Positions 56,891 to 64,000 of a DNA stretch of 64,000 nt are shown here, one piece after another. The position numbers and the translations under genes were made by a program. The stretch is from Ailurus styani (taxonomy: Eukaryota > Chordata > Mammalia > Carnivora > Ailuridae): NCBI GenBank assembly GCA_002007465.1, contig LNAC01000743.1, forward strand, positions 470,407 through 534,406. The letters run 5' to 3'. Under the pieces are notes generated by a model that worked only from the letters and a program-made list of their open reading frames with translations, ran no database searches and was not told where the DNA came from. The stretch's first letter is position 1; every line of letters starts with the position of its first letter.

Positions 56891-59219
56891 TTTTTTTAAT
56901 TTAATTTATTTTTTTCAGTGTTCCAAGATTCATTGTTTATGCACCACCCCCAGTGCTCCATGCAATATATGCTATCCTTAATACCCACCACCAGACTCAC
57001 CCATCCCAATCCCCTCCATAACCCTCAGTTTGTTTCTCAGAGTCCACAGTCTCTCATGGTTCAACTTCCCTCCAAATTACCCCAATTCACTTTTCCTTTT
57101 CTTCTCCTAGAGTCCTCCATTTTATTCCTTATGTTTCACAAGTAAGTGAAACCATATGGTAATTGACTTTCTCTGCTTGACTTATTTCACTCAGCATAAT
57201 CTCCTCCAGTCCCATGAATGTTGATTCAAAAGTTGGGTATTCATCTTTTCTGATGGCTGAGTAATATTGCATTGTATATATGGACCATATCTTCTTCATC
57301 CTTTTGTCTGTTGAAGGGCATCTGGGATCCTTCCACAGTTTGGCCACATTGTGGCCATTGTTGCTATGAACATTGAGGTGCAAATGGCCCTTCTTTTCAC
57401 TACATCTGTATCTTTGGGGTAAATACCCTGTAGTGCAATTGCAGGGTCATAGGGCAGCTCTATTTTTAATTTTTTGAGGAATCTCCACACTGTTTTCCAA
57501 AGTGGCTGCACCACCTTGCATTCCCACCAACAGTGAAAGAGGGTTCCCCTTTCTCCACATCCTCTCCAACACTTTTGTTTCCTGTTCTGTTGATATTGGC
57601 CATTCTAACGGTGTAAGGGGTTATCTTAATGTGGTTTTGGTTTGAGTTTCCCTGATGGCTAATGATTATGAAAATTCTTTCATGTGTCTGTTAGCCATTT
57701 GTATGTCTTTTTTGGAGAAGTGTCTGTTCACGTCTTCTGCCAATTTTTTGACATGATCATCTGTGTTTTGAGTACTGAGTTTGAGTAGTTCTTTATAGAT
57801 CTTAGATATAAGCCCTTTTCTGTAGTGCCATTTGAAAATATCTTCTCCCATTCTGTGGGTTCCCTCTTTGTTTTGTTGACTGTTTCCATTGCTGTGCAGA
57901 AGCTTTTTGTCTTGATGAAGTCCCAAAAGTTCGTTTTCGCTTTTGTTTCCTTTGCCTTTGGAGACGTGTCTTGAAAGAAGTTGCTGTGGCTGAAGTCAAA
58001 GAAGTTACTGCCTATGTTCTCCCCTAGAATTTTGATAGATTCTTGCCTCACGCTGAGGCCTTTCATCCATTTCAAGTTTATCTTTGCATGGTTGTAAGAG
58101 AATGGTTAAATTTAATTCTTCTATGCCATGCTACACAATTTTCCTAGCACCATTTGTTGAAAAGTCTTTTTTTCCGTTGGATATTTTTTACTGCTTTGTT
58201 GATGATTATTTGACCATAGAATTAAGGGTTCATATCTGGACTCTCTGCTCTGTTTCATTGGTCTATGTGTCTGTTTTTGTACCAGTACCATGCTATCTTG
58301 GTTATCACAGCTTTGTAGTAAAGTTTGAAATCAGGCAAGGTGATTCCCCCAGCTTTGTTTTTTTTCTTTTTCAACAATTCCTTAGTGATTCAGAGTCTTT
58401 TCTGGTTCCATAAAAATTTTAGGATTGTCTGGTCCAGCACTTTGAAAAATGCCTGTGAAATTTTGATCGGGATGGCATTGAAAGTATAGATTGCTCTGGG
58501 CAGTATAAACAATTTAAGAATGTTTATTCTTCTGATCCATGAACATGGAATGCTTTTCCATCTTTTTGTGTCTTCTTCAGTTTCTTTCATGAGTGTTCTG
58601 TAGTTCCTCGAGTACAGATCCCTTTTCTCTTTGGTTAGGTTTATTCCAAGGTATCTTATGTTTCTTGGTGCTCTACTAAATGGAATCAATTCTCTAATTT
58701 CCCTTTCTATATTTTCATTTTTAGTGTATAAGAAAGCAACTGATTTCTTTTTTTTTAAGATTTTATTTATTTACTTGACACAGAGAGAGAGAGATCACAA
58801 TTAGGCAGAGAGGCAGGCAAAGAGGCAGGCAGAGAGAGAGGGGGAAGCAGGCTCCCCGCTGAGCAGAGTGCCCGATATGGGCCTCGATTCCAGGACCCTG
58901 AGATCATGACCTGAGCCAAAGGCAGAGGCTTTAACCCACTAAGCCACCCAGGCGCCAGAAAGCAACGGATTTCTGTGGATTGATTTTGTATCCTGTCACA
59001 TTACTAAATTGCTGTATGTATGAGTTCTAGTAGCTTCAGTGTAGGGTCTTTTGCATTTCCCTATAAATTATCATGTAATCTGCGAAGAGAGAGAGTTTGA
59101 CTTCTTCTTTGGCAATTTGAATGCCTTTTATTTATTTTTGTTGTCTGATTGCTATTGCTAGGACTTCTAGCACTGTGCTGAACAAAAGTGGAGAGAGTGG
59201 ACATCCTTGTCATGTCCTG
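56891..59219 (-). mobile_element. LINE-1, minus strand, 5'-truncated, with target duplication
   Basis: Duplication aacacctgtatatttct (56874-56890) versus aacacctgtatacttct (59220-59236), 16 of 17. The left end has a T-rich start and reversed 3' UTR (56893-57150). ORF2 follows from its C-terminus rightwards to just past the reverse-transcriptase catalytic region at 59219, where the element is truncated. Frames at 58390-58689, 57728-58075 and 57296-57514 keep recognisable ORF2 peptides but are shifted relative to each other. A young SINE lies in the RT-adjacent part. Confidence 0.93.
58749..58956 (-). mobile_element. Can-SINE (young)
   Basis: Duplication agaaagcaactgatttct (58731-58748) versus agaaagcaacggatttct (58957-58974), one mismatch. 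The body carries an extra 'ggcaggcaaagaggcaggca' repeat unit. Confidence 0.97.
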
Positions 59220-59236
59220 AACACCTGTATACTTCT

Positions 59237-59997
59237 GAAATAATATGTGTCAACATGTTTAGCTGTGATTGTATTTGCTAATAAATAAAATGTGTAATAA
59301 TTATTAATGATTCAGGCTTCTAAAACAACTTATTATTTGAAGAACCTATCATGTTGGCATGAATCCCAGAACTTATAAAATGTGAAGTTTATAATGGTAG
59401 CATTATTTTTAAATGGATAGAACAATTTATATTTCTTGTGAGATCATATAGCAGAATGAGCTAAAAGTAATATCTGAAAATTTAGCCAAATGAGTTCTAG
59501 CACAAGGCATCCTTGTTCCAGTTTTCCTAGTTTAAACAAAAACAGGCCTCCTGTTTTATAGAATAGCTATAGTTATTATCAAGTCCACTTCAGTAGCACA
59601 AATTGGCCAAAAGTTTTGGATGAGTAGCATAGGCTGAATAGTTTGGGGAAAGCTAATTCCTAGCTCCAGGACTTCAAGGTGTCTTAAAATTCTTCCCCCT
59701 GATCTTCCAGAGCTCAAAGAGATAACAGTAGGAGGAACTGCTACAGAGATAGGATCTAAGGTCCTAGTCAGTGGGCTAAGGGTCTGATTCTATGCATACA
59801 GTTTTGATTGACAATCTCAGTCTGGTTAGGAGTGTCTAGAGGCCTAATTATAAGTAACAGGATTAATCTTGAGATAGGGATCAGAAGTAGTGGGAGAAGA
59901 TACCAGGTTCGCTTTGGTTGGCAGGAGCTGTGCCAACGCTGCTGTTTCCTCGCTGTGACTGTGTCAGCCAGCGAGGCCCATGTGGCTCCCAGCAGTA
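59237..59997. other. Unassigned DNA with a GC-richer end
   Basis: About 760 bases. The last part, 59880-59990, is markedly richer in G, C and CpG than the surroundings ('ctgtgccaacgctgctgttt'). It was not recognised as a gene, LTR or known repeat. It ends where a 5'-truncated L1 begins. Confidence 0.4.
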
Positions 59998-60085
59998 TAT
60001 CCCATAAGGGGCTAATATCCAAAATACATAAATAACTTATACAAATCAATACCAAATAACAATCTGATTAAAAAATGGGCAGAGG

Positions 60086-60290
60086 GGGCGCCTGGGTGGC
60101 TCAGTGGGTTAAAGCCTCTGCTTTCGGCTCAGGTCATGATCTCAGCGTCCTGGGATTGAGGCCTGCATCGGGCTCTTTGCTCAGTAGGGAGCCTGCTTCC
60201 TCCTCTCCCTGTCTCTCTGCCTGCCTTTCTGCCAACTTGTAATTTCTCTCTCTCTGTGTCAAATAAATAAAAAAATAAAAAAAATTTAAA
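60086..60290 (+). mobile_element. Can-SINE (young)
   Basis: A perfect 16-bp duplication, aaaaaatgggcagagg, lies at 60070-60085 and 60291-60306. Confidence 0.97.
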
Positions 60291-60744
60291 AAAAAATGGG
60301 CAGAGGACCTGAATAGACATTTTTCCAAAGAAGACATACAGATGGCCAATAAAAATATGAAAAGATGCTTAACATCACTCACCCCCAGGGAAATGCAAAT
60401 CAAACCACAGTAAAATACCACTTTCCATCTGTCAGAATGGCTAAAATCAAAAACACAAGAAACAACAAATGTTGTTGAGGATGTGGAGAAATAGTAACCC
60501 TTGTGCACTGTTGGTAGGAATGAAAACTTGCAGCCACTGTGGAAAAAAGTATGGAGTTTCTTCAATAAAGTAAAAATACAACTACTTATGATTCAGTAAT
60601 CACACTACTGGGTATTTACCCAAAGAAAACAAAAACAGTAATGTGAAAGGATCTGTGTGCCCCTATGTTTATTGTAACATTATTTATAATAGCCAAACTA
60701 TAGAAACTGCTCAAGTATCCATTGCTAGATAAATGGATAAAAAA

Positions 60745-60747
<3 letters not shown>

Positions 60748-60795
<48 letters not shown>
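60748..60795 (+). repeat. (TA)24 microsatellite
   Basis: A pure TA run lies inside L1 at the position between 'aaatggataaaaaagtg' and 'ttattcggccataaaa', where other copies have only 5 TA units. Confidence 0.98.
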
Positions 60796-60798
<3 letters not shown>

Positions 60799-60824
60799 CG
60801 GCCATAAAAGAGAATGAAATCTTG

Positions 60825-61019
60825 GAATGCCTCGGTGGCTTGGTTGGTCGAGTGTCCAACTGTTGATGTTAGCTCAGGTCATGATCTCAGGGTCATGAGA
60901 GGGAGCCCCGTGTCATGTTCCATGCTCAGTGTGGAGTCTGCTTTTCTCCTTCTCTCTCTCTCTCCTTCTGCCCTTCCCCCTGCTCTCTTTCTCTAAAAAT
61001 AAATAAATATTTAAAAAAG
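60825..61019 (+). mobile_element. Can-SINE (older subtype)
   Basis: Duplication gaatgaaatcttg (60812-60824 and 61020-61032). The head 'gaatgcctcggtggcttggt' and a 'gtcgagtgtccaactgttga' block differ strongly from the young consensus. Confidence 0.94.
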
Positions 61020-61402
61020 GAATGAAATCTTGTCATTTACAACAGCATGGATAAAGCTAGAGAATATAATGCTGAGTGAAAAGAGTTAATCAGAGAAAGA
61101 CAAATGCCATATGATTTCACCCATATGTGGAATTTAAAAGCAAAACAAATGAGCAAAAGGGAAAAAAGAGCGAGAGAGAGAGACACACACAAACCAAGAA
61201 ACAGATGCTTAACTACAGAGAACAAATTGATGGTTGATAGAGGGGAGGTGGGGGAATGGGTGAAGTAGGTGATGCAGATACATAAGAGTACACTTACCAT
61301 GATGAGCGCTGAGTAATGTATAGAATTGTTGAATCACTACATTGTACACCTGAAATGAATATAACACTATATGTTAAGTATACATATTAAAATTAAAAAT
61401 TT

Positions 61403-61603
61403 AGGGGCACCTGGTAGCTTAGTGAGTTAAGTGTCTGCCTTCAGCTCAGGTCATGATCTCAGGGTCCTGGGATGGAACCCCACATTGGGCTCCCTGCTCA
61501 GCAGAGAGTCTGCTTCTCCCTCTATCTGCTGCTCACCCTGCTTGCTTTCTCTCTCTAGCTTGTTCCCTCTCATATAAATAGATAAAATCTTTTTAAAAAT
61601 TAA
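61403..61603 (+). mobile_element. Can-SINE (intermediate age) in the LINE-1 tail
   Basis: Head 'ggggcacctggtagcttagt', full body and an ataaatagataaaat tail. Flanks 'aaaaattta' and 'aaaagttta' suggest a duplication in the A-rich L1 tail. Confidence 0.92.
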
Positions 61604-61749
61604 AAGTTTAATAAAACTCTTTAAAAATTAAAAATATAAATAAGTGCAAAGACATCTCATTCAGAGATTGGAAGATTTAATATTGTTTAAGTGTAGTAAT
61701 TCAGAATTTGATATTCAGATTAGATACAATCTATATTGAAACCCATGCT

Positions 61750-62430
61750 GAAATTTTGCAGAAAGAGAGTAAAGCAACTGGAATATTCATATATTGCTGG
61801 GGGTAATGTAAAATTGTGCAACCTATTTGAAAAACAGCTTGGCAGTTACTCAAAAGTTAAACATAGAGTTGTCGTATGACCAGCAACTCCAATTGCGTAT
61901 GTATATTCCCAAGAGAAATGAATAACACAAAAACTTTTACACAGATGTTTATAACAGCATTACTCATGTTAACCAAAACATAGAAACAACCCAAATGTCC
62001 ATCAACTGATGAATGAATAAATAAATGAAATGATATATCCCTACAGAGTATAAATCTTGGACAATAAAAAAGTATTAATAGATGCTATCTTATAGATAAG
62101 ACTCAAAACATGCTAAATGAAAAAAGAAGTCACAAAATATTTCATTTAAGAATTTAAAGAATTTAAAGTATTCCATTTATACTACATGTCCAGAATAGGA
62201 AAATCCATAGAAGAAAAATGTAGATTAATGGTTGCTTAGGGATGTGGATTTTAGGGGAGAAATGGACAGTGATTCCTAATAGATATGAGGTTTTTGTTTG
62301 TGGATGATAAGTTTGTCTCAAAACTGGCTGTGATGATAGTTGCAAAACTCTGTGACTATACTAAAAGCTACTGAACTGTTCATTTTGGGTGAATTTTATT
62401 GTTATATGAATTATGGAATAAGAAATTGTT
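61750..62430 (+). mobile_element. Ancient mammalian LINE-1 (L1M-type) 3' fragment
   Basis: The blocks 'ttggcagttactcaaaagtt', 'aaacaacccaaatgtccatc', 'catgtccagaataggaaaat' and 'gattaatggttgcttaggga' are those of the old L1M families shared across placental mammals. They differ from the carnivoran L1s elsewhere in the window. No usable frame. Confidence 0.8.
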
Positions 62431-62449
62431 TTAAAAAAGAATGACATAG

Positions 62450-63860
62450 GAGAGAGGAAGATGGTGGGGGATTAGGAGGACCTTAAGCTCCTCTCATCTC
62501 ATGAACACAACTAGATAACCAGCAAGTCATCCTAAACACCCTGCTTACTGATCTGAAGACTGACAGAACAAACTGCACAACTAAAGGGAGAGAAGATGTC
62601 ACATCAAAGAAGGTAGGAGAGATGCCTGGGTGGCTCAGTCAGTTAAGTGTCTGTCTTTGGCTCAGGTCAGGATCCCAAGGTCCTGGGATCATGGTCTGCA
62701 GTGGCTCCTTGGTCAGTGGGGAGCCTGCTTCTCCCTCCACCTGTTGTCTCCCTGCTTGTGTGCTCTCTGTGACAAATAAATAAATAAAATCTTTAAACAA
62801 ACCAAAGAAAGTAGGAAATGTGGAGACTTGGTTTAGGGGATAAATGGATTATGGGTGCTGTGGAGGGTAAGGACCCATTGTCATGGAGAAGGGCAAGAGA
62901 TGGGGGAGCACACAGAGGAACATTCAAGAAGAATATTACCCCTGAGTCATTGACTAGGGGAATGAGAGGGACTGAATTTTGTGAATTCTTGCAATAAGTG
63001 AGTTTTAAAGCCTGGAGTATTAAAGTCAGAAGGCTTGGCTGGAATCGAGTCTAGAAGCCACTTTCCTGATCCTGGAGAGGAGGTAGGCAAACAACCCCTG
63101 TGCAAACAGCATGAAAATAATATTCTGAAGAGTGTCTGGGGCACAGTGAGGAAAGATTATTCACTCTTCTCATATCTTGACCCTGAGAAACAATGTTTAA
63201 GGAAATACCTCTCCTGCAACAAAGGAGCTGGCTGATGCCATTTCCATCCCCTCCACACCTCAACATAAACACAGAGCCATTTGCAGGAAGCAACTATGCA
63301 GGGATACTGATTGCCTAACTTGTTTACACCAAGCTCTACCCCCTATGTTTTAGCAGGACTGTCCTTCTCAGTGAAGTTTGCCTCAATCCCAGTACTCCCT
63401 AGAAGACCAGTGCAAAACATTCTCCACACCCTATCTCCCCACCAGAGTTCTGTAGGTCCTCAGTACTGGTAGAAGTGGTGTGAGGTCTAATTTTAGAAGC
63501 AGACCAGAGCACACCTAGTTAAAACTCACCATCTTAAGGCCAGGAAACAAACAAGATCACGGCACGCAAGGAAAGTCTCTGCAGACAAATTGCCTAAAGG
63601 ATAGAGCAGTGAAAACACAGCAGAGTGCACAGAGTACACACCCAAGGCACTCCCTGAAGCACCAGGTTCTGGTCACTACATGACTTCTTCATATGGACAT
63701 AACTTTCAAAAGCAAAAGATAACTGGCTTTTCCAACACAGAGAAGAAGCCTGGTACTTATCAAAATGCCAAGATGGAGAAATTAATTCCAAATGAAGGAA
63801 CAAGATAATGACACAACCAGATATCTAAGCAAAAATATTACAAGTAACATTCCCGATGGA
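62450..63860 (+). mobile_element. LINE-1 5' UTR, cut off before ORF1
   Basis: It begins 'gaagatggtgggggattagg', the same 5' UTR type as the minus-strand L1 ending at 24236, and continues about 1.2 kb of 5' UTR to the bases just before the expected ORF1 (63830-63860). There a minus-strand L1 starts. A SINE interrupts near the 5' end. No ORF1 coding sequence follows within the window; it may resume beyond the neighbouring insertion, outside the window. Confidence 0.85.
62619..62803 (+). mobile_element. Can-SINE (intermediate age)
   Basis: Duplication aaagaaggtagga (62606-62618) versus aaagaaagtagga (62804-62816). Body variant 'gtcaggatcccaaggtcctg'. Confidence 0.95.
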
Positions 63861-64000
63861 GAATTTATTTATTTTTAATTTAAATTCAATTTAGTTAACA
63901 TATAGTGTATAGTTTCAGGGGTAGAATTTAGTGATCCATCAGTTGCATATAATACCCAGTGTTTATTACATTAAGTACCCTCCTTAATGTCCATCACTCA
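63861..64000 (-). mobile_element. LINE-1 3' UTR, continues past window edge
   Basis: 'tttaattcaaattcaatt'-type start, 'tagtgtatagtttcaggggt' and 'taatgtccatcactca' are reversed 3' UTR of the same type as the left end at 39505. It probably inserted into the L1 5' UTR to its left; the other border is outside. Confidence 0.88.

Larger units (their letters stand above)
59998..61402 (+). mobile_element. LINE-1 3' end, 5'-truncated, split by two SINEs
   Basis: ORF2 C-terminal sequence begins near 59998 ('ataaggggctaatatccaaa') and runs through the conserved 'gggtatttacccaaagaaaa' block, a TA microsatellite and the ORF2 end. The 3' UTR follows (61100-61380) with an A-rich tail near 61385-61402. The 3' UTR type ('gaacaaattgatggttgata', 'gttgaatcactacattgtac') is that of older L1s here, like the one ending at 7960. 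Non-coding. A third SINE is inserted at its tail. Confidence 0.9.

Overview
The window is vertebrate, almost certainly carnivoran, intergenic or intronic DNA. It is AT-rich and made mostly of retrotransposons. I could not support any host protein-coding exon, tRNA, rRNA or CRISPR array. The most useful marker is a Can-SINE (tRNA-derived head, CT-rich body, aataaa-rich A tail, about 190-200 bp). Its head reads 'ctgggtggctcagtggg' followed by 'ttaaagcctctgcc', a form I associate with mustelids (ferret, mink, otter or marten). Carnivora is a firm reading of the sequence; mustelid is an inference.

Layout. 1-7960 is a mosaic of LINE-1 (L1) pieces in both orientations carrying three SINEs. 8543-13906 is a badly decayed gammaretrovirus-like provirus on the + strand: partial 5' LTR, primer-binding-site-like motif, gag start, protease scrap, integrase tail and a 3' LTR without U5. 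13907-17720 is single-copy DNA with four minus-strand SINEs and L1 3' scraps. 17756-24236 is a long minus-strand L1 reaching its 5' UTR. 24237-28221 is mainly single-copy DNA. 28236-37586 is a full-length + strand L1 bounded by a perfect 14-bp target-site duplication. Inside its ORF2 sits a second, 5'-inverted L1 with its own 14-bp duplication, and inside that an assembly gap. 39505-46619 is a full-length minus-strand L1. 46757-50208 is a minus-strand L1 with an internal deletion. 51163-55395 is a tail-to-tail L1 pair. 56891-59219 is a 5'-truncated minus-strand L1. 59998-63860 holds + strand L1s of several ages, and one more minus-strand L1 runs off the right edge.

The elements do not form a pathway. 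They record successive insertions: L1 supplies the retrotransposition machinery, the Can-SINEs are its non-autonomous passengers, and nesting plus target duplications give relative ages. Every L1 ORF examined is broken, so no element here looks competent. The longest open stretch is the last 458 codons of ORF2 at 35864-37240.

No new biological system was found. The observations most worth checking are an assembly gap whose two flanks are the same 131 bp, a sharply bounded near-identical tract shared by the nested L1 and its host L1 (gene conversion or assembly error), three different microsatellites grown at the same spot of three L1 copies, and several unusual L1 and SINE junctions.
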